From Lepidurus packardi (taxonomy: Eukaryota > Arthropoda > Branchiopoda > Notostraca > Triopsidae), in NCBI GenBank assembly GCA_023053545.1, contig JAKZAN010000007.1:2480001-2544000 (forward strand): a DNA stretch of 64,000 nucleotides, read 5' to 3'. Shown one piece after another: positions 10,701 through 23,199 of this stretch. How positions within the stretch are numbered: position 1 is the first letter of the stretch; each line of letters begins with the position of its first letter. The position numbers and the translations under genes are program-made. The notes under the pieces were generated by a model. It ran no database searches. It was not told the origin of the DNA and saw only the letters and a program-made list of their open reading frames with translations.

Positions 10701-12132
10701 CCAAGGCAGGCTTAACTTACTGTTTGTTATTTTTATACCATTATGTGGAGGATTTTGTATGGTCAATTTCGCGTTTGATTTTTTCAGGACACGTTAGACT
10801 TCGTAGCGTATGTGGCAAAGGATAACGTACAAGGCAGAACTTGTTTGGTACTGGAATGTGGAGGTGGATTGGCCCAAGACGTAATCACCACGATTGGGCA
10901 AGCTTTTGAACTGCGTTTTAAGGAGTACTTGAAAAGGACGCCAGGAAGTGGAGCTGGGACTAGTGCTGGCCCTCCGCCAGTAGTTGGTAGACCAGTGCCA
11001 GTACCTGATCCTTCCGCCATAACCGACCCTGATTATTATAATGATCTGCCTGGCAAAGTCCCGCCCGATTTGGCGCCGCCTGTTCCACCTTTACCCCAGT
11101 ATCATCCCCCGCATCCTTTGGCCGATAATACCAATAACAACCCCAAGCAACTCAACAATAAGAACCAGCAGATTCAGTACCAGTCGCAACAGAGACCCTT
11201 GCCTGTACATTCTACACAGCTCCAGCGTCCTGCTACCCGACATGGTTTAGGTAAAAAAAAAAATATTTGTACTTAAATTAAAATAATTAAAATACATCAA
11301 TTAAGTAAACTAATTAAAGTTATGAACCGAAATGAAAGAATCTAAAAAAAATACTTAAAAGCTTAATATATAATAAAACAGTATAAGTTTGCGTGTTCAG
11401 GTACAATAAAAAGGAGTAAAATTAATTTTGTTGTCTTCTTGATTAGCGTTGGATGACAATCTTATTGATTTGAACGCCGAAGTATCCAATCCACCTGTGG
11501 GCCGAGGGCCTGATCATGATTACGTAAATGGACATGTCACTATAGGAGCCAAGGACCCCTTTGATATGCGTAAGTGTGCTTTTTCCCCTTTCTGTGGTAA
11601 GGTTTTTTTTTTTTTTTATTATATATACAAATGGAAAAGAAAGTCGTTCTGTGATTTCCCGGATGGGTTCAAAAACTTTTTTTGAATGTTTCGACCCAAA
11701 ACAGATCCTTTTTCGTCGGGTTTGCCTTCGCCGCTATTACCTCCTGCCAACCCAGGCAGCGGCTCAACTTTTACCCCATTGACGGCAGGAGCAAGTGGGC
11801 GAGGCTTGACCTCAGTTCATCAAGCGTTGCTATTGCAAGAACCTTGGTATCACGGCGCCATTTCCCGGAAAGATGCCGAATCTCGTTTACAAGCCGAAGG
11901 TGATTTCCTAGTGCGCGAATCCCAAGGCTCCCCCGGCCAGTACGTCCTCACTGGTCTCCAAGGCGGCCAGTTCAAGCACCTCCTCCTGGTCGATCCAGAA
12001 GGCGTGGTACGCACCAAAGATTTGACCTTTGATTCCGTGTCTCATCTCATCCACTATCATCGCACCAACGCCCTGCCCATCATCTCAGCCGAATCGGCGC
12101 TTTTACTACGGAGACCCGTACAGCGCCCTTGA
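7755..12132 (+). CDS. SHC: SHC adaptor protein (PTB-CH1-SH2), 5' end incomplete
   Basis: Exons: 7755-9131, 9274-9405, 9483-9656, 10788-11250, 11447-11569, 11705-12132, all in phase, giving at least 898 residues. The PTB domain (about residues 432-613) opens with [15 protein letters not shown] and contains [27 protein letters not shown] and a split YIGSLEV. The CH1 region has the YYND motif (near 11031) and a DYVN motif (near 11518), equivalent to the GRB2-binding tyrosines of mammalian SHC, plus an FDM-PF adaptin-like motif across the 11569/11705 junction. The SH2 domain ends the protein, with [12 protein letters not shown] and FLVRES. SHC links activated receptor tyrosine kinases to Ras/MAPK signalling at the membrane. 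The N-terminal ~415 residues are Pro/Ser-rich, CH2-like and not conserved. The first exon is not found: the frame is closed at 7728, so entry is probably the acceptor TTTGCAG before 7755. An ATG at 9003 could start a p52-like form. Confidence 0.92.
9694..10517 (+). mobile_element. TTAA-site TIR element, copy 2, in SHC intron
   Basis: Both ends are present. The left end is TTAA (9690-9693) then GGCTGCCGTATACCTTA, and the right end is TAAGGTATACGGGAGCC then TTAA (10518-10521). The terminal inverted repeats differ at one base. TTAA duplication suggests piggyBac-type mobilisation, but no transposase is encoded. The element lies between PTB-coding exons 9483-9656 and 10788-11250. It carries an extra ~245-base insert relative to copies 3 and 4. 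Confidence 0.8.
9765..10010. mobile_element. Insert nested inside TTAA element copy 2
   Basis: Compared with copy 3, the sequence is interrupted after TTGTTTTGCG (9755-9764) and resumes at TTGGTTTTGC (about 10001-10010), which suggests a target duplication of about 10 bases. The insert has a perfect 12-base inverted repeat, TTAACGATTCTC at 9825-9836 and GAGAATCGTTAA at 9854-9865, followed by CTAACCTAACCTAA. Confidence 0.45.
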
Positions 12133-13042
12133 CCTTGTTAATAATTAATGAGCCGCGAGTATTAAAAAAAAGAAGAATGGGGATAAAAGAAGTTGTCCTA
12201 AGCGTTTTCTACTTTCGTGACTTTGGACATCATCGTCAATTGACAACCCCCGCCCCCTCCCAATCTTACCAAAGATCACATACACAACTTTCGCTTGGCT
12301 CCGCCCCTTTCGCTATTTCCTTTCCTTGTCTGTTATATTAACCCTCGAAGAAAAGTGAAACAATTTATATTTCGAACTTTCAAGTCATTTACCAAGTGTG
12401 GGGTATGGGCTTTACATAAACTTCCTTTTGCATAATGATGCATAATCCACAATCTCTGGAAAAACGACAGTGCTTTAAATGCGCTTTTAAAAATGCTCTT
12501 TCTTGTCCTTGGGATGGAAAGAGCGCCTCCTTGTGTGAACTTGACTGGAACTTGAGATGAAAACTGGTTTGCTGTGGGCAAAAAGAAAATTATATCATTC
12601 GTTTATAATGAGAGACTAGTACAGACTTTGACCACTACTTGAGGCGTACAGTGACCTCTCGGCTCCAGATAGTGAGTGTGCATATCTACACCCTCCCTTG
12701 ATGCCCCTCTTTATAAATACCGTTATCTCCTCGCCTCCCGGACCAGCATTCGTGTTTTTCGTGTCTTATAGCAGACGCTAGACGAAAACTTGTAAATTTT
12801 TTATCTAGATATTTAGTGCCCGTATGACACCATTGCAAGTGAACCTGTATAAAACCATTCTCCAGTTATATTAGTTGTAATAGTTATTAGAACCGGTAAT
12901 GATTGAAGGATTTTTTTTATGAGCAAAACACTATTATGGTAAGTTTTTTACTTTCTTAGATTGAGATCTATTTGTGGACGAGAGGAAGCCTTTTCCGGAA
13001 AGTGAAAAACCAAAACAATCCCCTCACCAACAAAACATTTCC
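12133..13042. other. SHC 3' flank and MGST1 5' region
   Basis: No further exon is supported here. The stretch holds the presumed SHC 3' UTR, a TATA box at 12712 and the MGST1 5' UTR. A frame that runs into MGST1 from 12974 has no ATG until 13043 and is closed upstream by a TGA at 12962. Confidence 0.5.
12712..12719 (+). promoter_or_regulatory. TATA box, probable MGST1 promoter
   Basis: TATAAATA stands about 30 bases before GCATTCGTG (near 12745), which resembles an arthropod initiator. It is the only well-placed core promoter motif upstream of the glutathione transferase gene. The start site is inferred. Confidence 0.45.
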
Positions 13043-13849
13043 ATGGAATCGTTACTGACAAGTGCAAACCCCCTTTTCCGGGCCTGGGCCTTTTATGTGG
13101 GGCTGTTGGGACTCAAAACGCTATGCATGGCATTTCTAACAGCCCGGCAGCGATTTAGGACAGGAGTGAGTTGGCATTTTTTATTTTGTAAACAATATTT
13201 ACTACGTAAGTCGTAATATATTCTAATAATTAATCGTATGCACTATTAATAATAATCGTCAATAATAATAATTCTCGTAATAATGTAATGTTAATAATAA
13301 TGGTATGTTAATATTAATCCTTAATTGTATGTTTTCTATAATGCAGTATTGTTAAAATTTATGTTGTTATGTATTGTGTTACGAGTTTGAAGTTTATCGA
13401 ATTCAATGCAGTTATTATTGTACTGTTACTTTCATTATTTAATGTTTTTAATAACTTGAATAAACATGACAAGATTTATTTTTCTTTTAATACCGTTAAT
13501 TTGACTCATTTTACACCAATTTGTGTAGGCCTTTGCCAGTCCGGAAGATACGAGGAGGAAAGGTCACAAAGTGAGGGTCGATGAAGATGTGGAGCGCGTT
13601 CGTCGAGCTCATTTGAACGACTTGGAAAACATCCCGATCTTCGTGGTCCTGTCCCTAGCGTACGTGAGCACGGGACCGAGTGCTACTGTGGCCTTGTGGA
13701 TTTTCCGCGCATTTACCGCAGCCAGATTCATTCACACGTTCGTCTACGCTGTCGTGGTAGTTCGACAGCCTGCAAGACTCTTGGCTTTTGCGGTAGCAAT
13801 GGCGATCAATGTCTTTTTAGCCGGAGCTGTTATCTTACACTACGTTTAG
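13043..13849 (+). CDS. MGST1: Microsomal glutathione S-transferase 1 (MAPEG family)
   Basis: Two exons, 13043-13165 and 13529-13849, in phase, 147 residues (human MGST1 155). The MAPEG signature is clear in exon 2: VERVRRAHLNDLENIP, followed by three hydrophobic membrane segments. Exon 1 holds the first membrane helix and ends just before FASPED, which aligns with FANPED of human MGST1. MGST1 is an integral ER and mitochondrial membrane enzyme that conjugates glutathione to electrophiles and reduces lipid peroxides. Microsomal prostaglandin E synthase is the close alternative within the family, but the FxxPED and RRAHLNDLENI segments favour MGST1. The start is the first ATG in the open frame. 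The intron is an AT-rich stretch full of TAA-type repeats. Confidence 0.93.
13205..13330. repeat. Degenerate TAA/TAAT microsatellite in MGST1 intron
   Basis: Many imperfect TAATAA and AATAATAAT units lie between 13205 and about 13330. Simple-sequence DNA only. Confidence 0.6.
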
Positions 13850-13960
13850 ATAAAAAGAACAATGAGAACCCCTTCCACACAAAAGGAAGCATTATTCGGG
13901 TTGGGTATGGTTAGTGAGCAGATTATGGAAATAACTGGGATACAAAGTTATGTGGGGAAG

Positions 13961-14289
13961 ACTTGTCAGTTCAAGTGATCCTCTAAGATTGATGACGTAA
14001 TATACAGTAAAACTATTTCCCTTAAAACTTTTCCGCATTCATGGGCTTAGGTGATTGTTCCCATCGGAATGAATGGAAACGTGTATTGTACAAGAAGTAC
14101 GTACAAAGACATCACTTAAAGACTTGTAGTTGAAATAATCCTCCAAGACTGATGTAATATACACTAAACTATTTCCCTTAAAAGGTTTTGTAATTCATGG
14201 GCTGCAACGATTGTTTCCATCCGAAGAAAACAAAACTCTCGAATGAATGAAAACATGTATTGTACAAGAAGTACGTACAAAGCCATCAC
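13961..14289. repeat. Tandem duplication of about 160 bases
   Basis: Unit 1 (about 13961-14115) and unit 2 (about 14122-14289) share ACTTGT, CTATTTCCCTTAAAA, TTCATGGGC, GTATTGTACAAGAAGTACGT and a final ACAAAG-CATCAC. Unit 2 carries a short internal insertion. They lie between the convergent ends of MGST1 and importin-11. No coding potential is seen. Confidence 0.7.
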
Positions 14290-14353
14290 GCTTTGAATAC
14301 CGTACACTTTAGCTCATCACATCGGCCTTCAGCCAAAAAAAAGGAACCACACA

Positions 14354-17300
14354 TTATTGGCTGACCATGTAGCTCTGTTGTTTTGCGTTATTTCCCTCGA
14401 TAAAAGTCTTAAGCATAACCACTGTTTCCACGTCAACCGTAGACAGTAAAACATTAAACTGCATTGGCCCAGCTTGCTTTTCCAATGCCATAATCTAAAA
14501 ACAAGCAAGCAAGCCCATAAACCATTTCAATCCCTTTTACGTAATTTTTCTAAATTTTTTCTTTACTTGGGACCGATAATATTGCGGCAGAGACATAATA
14601 TGAATCGGATCCTTCTGCTTCGAAACGGCTAATAAACGCTTACTGTGCTCACTCTGCGGCTCATCGTCGTTCGCTTCATCCGCATCATTCTCTGTGATCG
14701 TTAAACGACTAGAAAAGAAAGAAAATATCGCATTAATCTAAAGAAACTAAAAATGTGGAACTGCAACAACGTACTCGCCATCTGATTCGTCCCCTGACAG
14801 AGGCTGTAAATCATTCACCGCTTCACAAACCCGCAAGAAAACCCCGCAAACACGGTCCAAAACCACTCTACAAAAGAAAATTACTTCAATTCTTCCGATT
14901 TATTCAGAAGAGCTAATTTAGAACGCGAAAGAAGATTTATCAGTTAATATATATCAAAACTTTAATTACGGTGACTGGGAGGTGAGCAATGAAGCTAAAG
15001 CCAAGGCCAACAATTTCCTTCGCTCTAGGGATGATACCAACGACATTTTGTCCACCCAGACTTCTAGTAGTTTGTCCAGTACTTGGTCCAAGGAGAACCC
15101 ATGCCTTTGGGCACACTCAGCAATCCCCTAATATTAATAAGAATAAGAATAAAAATCAATCTATCCATCATTATTCGAAAAACTGATTTTGAAATTACTT
15201 ACCTGAAAAAACCTTGCCTGAGAAGCCAAAATCATTCGAGATAGGTACGACAACCAGGAAGCCAAAACCAACGGTCCTTCCTCGTAATCACATGTACTCC
15301 TAGCAAAAAAGTTTATACATCTACATATTTCCCTATTTTAATTGAAAAAAAGAAACCTATTCATGGTTCAACTTACATAATGGCGAACGATAAAAGTGGG
15401 CTGCACAAGGGCACGGCTTCAGCTGGAGTACAGCACACAAATAGCGCATCTAGAACACTCACTGATTTAATTTGCCCTTCTGCTCGCATATCTGGAATCA
15501 TTTCTGCCAACGTGTTTACAATCGGCGCTGCAAACGTCTAAAATAAAAGGAAAAATAAAGACCATACAAATAAATTCCGAACACTTAAATAAAATAAACT
15601 GTTTTTTTTTCTCAATATTTTGATCAAGTAATTTGATTTGAGTCCAAAAATATGAATATAAAAAAGGAACGTAATAATTCAATAAAATTATGTACTATTA
15701 ACAGAATCGCGCAAATGTACTCAAAATTTCATGAGAAATTGACTTATAATTGAAATAAAAGTCCCTTAAATGTACTCATCCTAAAACTAAGATGTCTTCA
15801 CTAAAATATATTCCCAAACAATTTTTTTCTTTTAAAGTTAATGCTTTTCTTTTTCTTTTCTTTATAAATATGCCAGCCAAGAGTAAATGCTCACGCTGTC
15901 TATAAGAAATAAAATAAGATAAAAACACAAAAAAGAGGAGAATTATACGCACAGCTGCGAAATCATGTGGACACAGGAAGATATACGCCCTGACGATACT
16001 AATACAGACAGGAAACGTTTCTCCCCCCGAATCTATATTAAAAACACAAAATAATAAATAAACCTTAAAGCGAAAATGCGTATTAACCAAAAAATATAAA
16101 AAATGAATCACCTAAAAGCTTCGACATGCCTTCTAAGAGCTGCAAAATGGCAGGAGTGCAGACAGTAATGCTCTCTACCAAGGCCTGCCACAATTCCAAT
16201 GCATCGTCGCATAAATATACTTGAGTTTGCTCTTCCGTATCCGTGATGCTGTAATGGATTACCGGCACGAGAAAATCCAACAGTTGTTGGCTAGTAGCTC
16301 CAATACCCTAAGAAAAAAAAAATCATCAATAGCAATAATACTAAAAATAAGCTAAAATCCGTGGCTCTAATGGAAAATTAATTTACCCGCACGACGTAAG
16401 TGAGCGTAGTAATTATGGCACATCTTAATAAGTTGTGATCAGCCGAAGCATCCCACAAGGCTGGTAGTAGTTGAATTAAAGTATTCACAAACGGCCGCAT
16501 TTCGGCTCCAACCAATTCCATGAGGAACGACAAAACGTGCAGGACTTTCATCTAAGTCAAGAAAAAACAGAATATGTGAAAACCATTTTTTCTTTGCACA
16601 TAAACTTACTTTTGTCTCGCACTCTTGAGCTTCTTTTAAAAGGGTAAAGAGGGATCCAAAGCTGTGCTCGAGATAGGGTAAAAACGGCTCCACGTAAAAC
16701 TCAAAGTTGTCAATGGCGCTGCGGAAGGCTTCTACGGCTGCTAACCGGACCACGAAATCCTCCTTGGGATCCAATCCGCTAAGCACCGTTTCATAGAGCA
16801 ACGGTCGTAAGGCTGGAGATAATTTGACGCCCGCCCATTGACCCATCAGACTCATGATCCTTCGGCGCAGGATTCTGTAGTTGTTGTCTTTGATGCTAAA
16901 TTCGTGGACTAAAACATTGGTAAGCCAGTTATCGAAGTCCACTTCTTCGTACAGATCAAATGCTGCCAACCCAATTGCATTGTAGAGTGCGTCTTTGCGC
17001 AGAATTGCGTTGAGATCGTGGGGCGGAGTGGGCTGCATGTTATCTTGAAACATTTCCATCAAGAAAGGGGCGAGAATGCTCTGGTACTCGTGGAATAAGC
17101 ACAAGAACAGGCCTTCTGTGCAGGGCCTCAAATTATACTTCCACGACTCGCCGCTTTCTTCGCCGGCAAAATTTTCCGGGTCAGCGTCCCAGAGCGTCAA
17201 GTCCTGCGGCGTCAGTAAAAAGTATTGCGTAACAAGTTTCCGGACGATTTCGGTCAGATGCTCCGGGCTGAAGAATTCGGATTTGATCCTGTAAGCTTCT

Positions 17301-18749
17301 AAAGTGGCTGGCTCCTTCGTATCTAACGCGAACAGGTGGAAATTTCTTTTAAATATCCTTAAAACATGCAAGTATATTATATGAAATAACATAACTATGA
17401 AAGCAGAAGAATAAATAAATTACCTTCAATGATCTTCGGTGGCTTGTACTCGGCACATGTAAGAATGCCTTTGACCAAATTAAGGCACTGGATCACCAAC
17501 GGCTCGAAAAGAAGGGTCGGATCGTTGGCCACAAAGACGTAATGGGCCACCAACTCCAAAGTTGTCTTTAAAAATGTGATGTAGGAGAAAGGATGTACTT
17601 CCAGAACGTCCCTGAGCACTTTGGTGTGCAACAGGATGTATTTCTCCAGGGCTTGCAGGATCATTTTGTTGGCAGACACCATCGGACCTAGTTTTAAAAA
17701 AAGGGGAAATTTGTTTCTATAAAGGTACATTTTTTAAAGGTCAAATAAAGAAAGTACGGCAATCGACGAGTAATTTGAGGCCATCAAATGCAGACCGAAG
17801 AAACTGCATCGCTATTGGCGACTGATGGGGCGATTTGAAGCCCTGGGTTACTAATTTGCGCAATATCCTCAAGGTTAATAATGCCTTGGCGAGGTTGACT
17901 TCCAGCTTTGGATTTTGCTGCTGAATCTGACAACAAAGACAAAAAATAAGTTTATACGGCAAACACAAAGTTTCTACTGAAAAAACTGAAGAGATTAATA
18001 GTGTTACATTTTGGACGATTTCTTGGCTTAAACGAGTCCATATCTCGAGGACGTACGGAAATATTTGGCCAGCCAGTTCTTGGAACGTGTGTCTATCGCC
18101 AGCTAAGCGTTTCGAAGCCAAAGCTTTGATGACGTGGTGGAAATAGAGTAAAGAACGTTCCTGAATGAGGTCTTCTGGGTTCTGGAGCAGTTGGAGCAAG
18201 CAGGGAACCAAATGGGGCCATTCCTTAGGCCAGTCATAACGAGCAATCTTCGAAGCAATGACTGCGAGCTGAATGGCAATTTGGTAGATGGGTTCACCCA
18301 CATTACGCAGTAATTTTTCTTTCATAGCGGCTTTGTCTTCCTCTGCGATTATATGTACAACCAAGAGGCTAAAAAAATAATTATAATAGTTTGGGTAAAA
18401 TTACTCTAGTAAGGATTATAGACAGGGAAACTACCTATTCGCTGCTTTGCGCCAATGTCGTTCTATTCCATTTTTAACGTAAACGCTTGCTAGCCATCGC
18501 ATATTCACGTCCAAGTTGTAATCAAACACCGCATCCTGGAAGGCATAAGCGTTTTTTGTCAAGGCTTTCTTAAGTTCTTTCCAAAGATTTTAAGCACGAC
18601 TAACTTACTAGTAAGGCACTGTAGAAGTTTGGCGTCGATTCCCATTCCTTAAGTTGATTTTCAGCTGGTTTCAAAACGAGCGGATTTTGGTTAGTTGCAG
18701 CCAACAAAGTTTGCACCAGAGTTTCATAGGATAACAGTGGCAAGGCCAT
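14354..18749 (-). CDS. IPO11: Importin-11, 15 exons, complete
   Basis: Exons in transcript order: 18749-18609, 18535-18435, 18368-18008, 17926-17758, 17687-17424, 17322-16610, 16551-16387, 16307-16112, 16032-15953, 15537-15377, 15299-15203, 15127-14970, 14867-14775, 14708-14567, 14494-14354. All junctions are GT-AG and in phase, and the protein is 993 residues (human 975). Near-identical stretches to importin-11 include KPAENQLKEWES, YDWPKEWPHLVP, TLASKRLAGDR-like text, SWKYNLRPCTE and DALYNAIGLAA. The C-terminal exon keeps LLSTVDVETV, like the human LMETVDTEIV. It is a karyopherin-beta made of HEAT repeats, with an N-terminal Ran-binding importin domain. It imports ubiquitin-conjugating enzymes and ribosomal protein cargo into the nucleus. 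The start is the only ATG in the first exon. Confidence 0.97.
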
Positions 18750-20239
18750 GATTCAATCCAATTAAGAACACCTACGATTACTGTAAATTGGGAAGAGGGA
18801 AAGAGAAATCACAAAGTAGAAACAAGCTTGAAAGATGCAAGGTGCAAATTTTCTGGTCGAAAACCGAAAACTTTTTCCGACAAATCCGAAAACGTGTTAT
18901 TCCGTCCACCAGCCTAAGCTGTGTTTACTAGGTGGTACTAAAGCACGAAATACGAAACGCCAAACTCTAAAATGCGAAACGCCATGCAAAGCTGAATTTC
19001 TGATTGGTAGGTTTCGATGTGCCGTTTCGCATTTTCGTCATCGTTAAACTAGGGTTAGGCGAACCTTTGTGCAAAGCGAGGCGCCGAAACTGGTGCAGCA
19101 GCTAAAACCACATAACAAGTCCCTATGGAATTTTACAAATAAGGCCAAAAGGCTCTCTTGCAAGTATCTTTCACTTGTAGTCAATAACGACCAAACAAAC
19201 AATTTAACGCATCTGTCGTTTATCGACCTCGTCCGAGGTGATCATAAGTCCGAGGTAATGACGGGTGACCAGGGAGCATATTGAAACGAAATGAAAGTAT
19301 CTGGGTTGTGCTGGCTAATTTTTCTAGGCCTGTTGCTGCAAAGTTAAACCTAAAAAAATTGTTTTAGACAATCCCATCGAATTTGAATAGTGCACGTTAC
19401 TGGAACGGCCGTAAGCGGCGCTTTGTCCAACTTGCAGCCTCAATCGCGCTCGCAAAGTCGAACAAGCTACATGTTCAGACAGAAACGACTGTTGAGCATA
19501 ACTTTATATATAGAATAGTTGTGTTTTTAGCTGAATTTACATAACTTACTCTGTCTACAGTTAACAACATTCCTGTTAATTTATAAACATTCATTCAACT
19601 TCAATTGTGGATTGTGTGCGTGTTTTCAGTGCGAAGTTTCTTTCAAACGTTTGGGCGTGTAGGCCTTTTTTAACGTCTAAAACGGACGATTTTGTGAAAT
19701 TTGGGCTCGGCAAGGTCAAACAAGATGCCGCTGGGTTATTCTTTTTCACTGTTTGCCTGCTCCATTTGGTAATTATTATTTGAATTTTTTAGGAGAGACA
19801 TCCTTATTTCTTCGCCTGTTATTCAAATGAAGCTGAGTGAAAACATAGCATGCCACGTGGGAGAGTTATGTGTGAGATTAAGGAAAGATATTTTTAAATG
19901 TATTTAACACTTTAATTTAATGCAATAGATCAGTAATAATACAAGGAAAAAATTGGTCCGTCCTCTTTACGTCGCAGCTCTCGTTCATGTGACGTTCTTA
20001 TGAATTCGGCTTATTAGTTAGTTATTTATACATGTAAACGAATGTTTATATTTCTCCATTCATACATTGTCGTAAGCAATTGTAAGCTTTTTTGCTTAAT
20101 CCCCAAGTGTGGCTAGGAGACGTGGACTTTCCACAATTTTCGTTCCTATCCATTTGTTGTGTACAGTTGCTTGTTATTTGTACAGTTATTTGTTGTGTAC
20201 AGTTATTCATTTCCATTTTCCTTATTTATTTATTTTTTT

Positions 20240-20276
<37 letters not shown>

Positions 20277-21190
20277 GAGTATTGCTATAACACAGATTGC
20301 CAGAGCACAGAATGCCGGAATTTAAAAAAAACTACCCAACGCAGTGCCCAATCACTTTGCTCATTGCTAACGTTGCCATGGCCTCTGGCGAATGGATACA
20401 GCCCTCTGTATGCACTCGCCGCCACTTTGCGTAGTGGACGGAATTAATCCCGTCAGCCATTCTGTGAACAGACGCCAAGCCGACTCAACGTCAGGTAATT
20501 TGCTCCCGTTTTATTCAAATCTTTCGACTCCCATCCGACTTTTGTCAAACTGAAAGGCAAACAGACCTAAGTATTATGCAATCAGCTTGCATATTATCAC
20601 ATTGTTAATTAAAAGTAACAATGTTAATAATGTTCGACATTATTCCCAGGGGTAAGCGTCAGTAAATTTCGAACAATTTTTCGAATTTTTTCCAGTTTAT
20701 TCTCTCCCATTGGCTACATATTCCATTAATTCAATTAACAACTACTAGGAAGTTACCATATTCTGCTTCCGTTTCCTCTAGAAAGGCGAAGATTTTGTTT
20801 ACCCTATTTTTTCACAAAAATGTTCAAATTCCGATTTGAGCAATTTCCAAGTTTCTCTTAATTCCTCAATCCTCATGACTACCAACAAAGATACACCCCC
20901 GGAGGGTAATCACGTTTTTAGATTTTAAAAAATTATCAATGCAAACAAATTTCGCAATTTTCCGGCTAGAAAACGTAATATTAAAAATTCCCGTATGGCC
21001 GCCATTGCCTGCCCCGGTCAAAGCTCCAGCGAACGTTTTTGTCTCCTGTCGCTTAATCCGAGTGCCCGCCCTGTTCCACCATTTTGATTTGTCTAGTCGG
21101 GTGGGATGACGTACTTTTTTCGAGACTCAAATTCAACTTGTCAAAGCATAAAACCGTGTTAAGTTGTGTTTAAAGATGAACAGTATTACT
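18750..21190. other. Intergenic DNA upstream of importin-11
   Basis: No convincing exon. It should contain the importin-11 promoter near 18750-18850. Near 18945-19025 the short motif CGAAACGCC recurs. A 34-base G run sits at 20242-20275. Small open frames on either strand show no family features. Confidence 0.5.
20242..20275. repeat. Poly-G tract of 34 bases
   Basis: An uninterrupted G run following a T-rich run (TTTATTTATTTTTTTTT). It could form G-quadruplexes. Its exact length is uncertain, as such runs are error-prone in sequencing. Confidence 0.8.
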
Positions 21191-22387
21191 AAGAGTTGTC
21201 CCTTTTATATTTACTAGGTGGTGACAAATTTCACAAACAGTTATATTGTTACAACGTGTTAAGCGTGTGGTCCTTTCTCTCCTCCCGTTCCGCTCAGCCA
21301 ACTTTATCCCCGTGCCTTTTGCCATCCTTTTGGAGAAGACAAAGATAACCGCAACTTTTTTGTCTGCTAAACTGAGGAGACAGCTATTATTTCATCTTCT
21401 GTGGGAGCCGCAGGAGAACCAGAAGAAAAGGTATGCCAGGATTTCAAAAGTGTTGTGGCCGGTTAGGTCTTTAGCTGCAACATTTTAACTACCTTTTTGG
21501 GGACAGAAAAGTCTTTGCTGTGCCATACAATAGGTCTTAAATGGCAAAAACAGAGAAACTTTTCTCGGGTCAAACGGGTGGTGGAAGCCTCGACTGAAGA
21601 ACGCGAAGACGCCGCCAGGCAGGGGGAAAAAGTTTCGTCTGTGGACATTTCTGGCTGAGTACATTCTTTTCTATTGATTTTAAATATTGGTAACATTGTT
21701 AGGAAATAACTTCCATCTCGTTTACAGGCTTTCACTCCGTTTGGGTCCCTTAATGCTCCGGCTGGGATTTTGCCGTGTTTTCAAGATTGTTGCTGTTTTT
21801 TGGGGGGATCCACGTGTTCGCTCAGTCGAGATAAGAACTTGTTTGAATTTTTTCCAAAGTGGCTTTCTGGTTTCTTTCCCTAATCGAATAGTCCATTTCA
21901 TGTTTGAACATGTTGGTTAACATGGCCATAGAAGATAGATTGCTTTGAAAGTGTTCAAAATATCAATTTTACAGTTTTTATTCTTATTTTATAGTTTTTA
22001 TTCTTGTTCTTCTTTCTTAGGGCGTTCACGAGACCTCGAGAAAAGGGAAGACGAAGTCTCGAAGGTTATTGGTCGTAGGAAAGCTAAGCAAAAGGGGAGC
22101 AGAACCTGCACCTGGTTGACTTTGGGCAAAATCTCGGTCTTTCCCACACTTGCTATGTCTCCAGCCGGCGAAAATGGATACATTTGAGTCTTTTCAAAAA
22201 GGGAAGCACATTTCGTGTATTACTCTCTGCTTTCGTCTGCGTTCGTCATTGTTGGGCAATTCAAATTTAAAAAAAAAAAAATTGGTAGTTTCTTGAGTTT
22301 GTGCAGAGAATAATTTTTAATGTATTCATGTTTTTCTCATTACTCTTTGCTTCCTCTTTTGAACCCCTAGTGCTCTTTCCTCGCCAT

Positions 22388-22607
22388 TTAGTAGCGCAGG
22401 CATTCCTTAAGAAGGTTATCAGTACATAAATGGCGATTCCTCCAGCTGCAATACCGAAGATCATCGTCACCAGCAGCTCTTCCCTCTGCCCTTTTTTGCC
22501 TTGCCTTTGAGCGCCGCCGTAGCTGACCCTGTTGATGTTCTTCACGTCGCCTTTGATTCGGATTTGGATTCGCCCTTTCTTGTGATGGAACTGGAGACAC
22601 AGAATGC
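22388..22607 (-). other. Open exon-like frame with one hydrophobic helix
   Basis: A minus-strand frame open from an acceptor-like TGTGTCTCCAG at about 22596 reads a basic segment, then ELLVTMIFGIAAGGIAIYVL, then a basic tail. This would be a single membrane helix with flanking charges. No start codon precedes the helix, and the same DNA lies inside the plus-strand module repeat. It may be chance. Confidence 0.15.
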
Positions 22608-23199
22608 ATAAGGTATGCTAGGAGGGTTGTCTGCGGTAAATCGTTTAAAGATTTGCTGCAATCCAACTTTCTGGGGGCAGAAAAGTTTCCGTTGCTGCAT
22701 GATTCGTTAGATCTTTAATGGTAGCAACGGAGATTCTCTGGAGTTTTTTGGGGGGTGGTCTAGGTGGATTTTGGATAGCGATGGAAGTCAGGCAGGTTGA
22801 GTTCATCTGTGGATTGAAGAAGTGGAGTAAGTTTTTCTCTTATTTTGTTTATTGAATATTAATAGTTTTATTTGTAATTCAAAAAGGCTTCTCAACCGGA
22901 TTCCCTGCGTTACTACCCAAGATTATCTTCATTTGAAGCCTTTGTGAGGATAAAATCCGTCCACTTTAGAAGAAGACGAGGTTTCTTGTGAACCGCAGTT
23001 AGCCGTTTCACCAGACTCATCTTTGATGTTCATAACGCAAGGTCATTTTTTAATTTGAATGAACTAGATCTTTTTTATTACTATCTGCCTTGTCATTGTC
23101 TAATAGGCTTGATATAGAGCTCCGTTTGGCTACTATTCCGTATTGGGAAATACCGCGAGCAGGCCGTTCGTTTTCAGTGTGTTAAGTCTTAAACGGTAG

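Noticed and set aside
12936..12960. ATG|GTAAGT just before MGST1, as an upstream start exon
   Set aside because: The implied intron would be only 21 bases, and the joined frame runs into a TGA at 12962.
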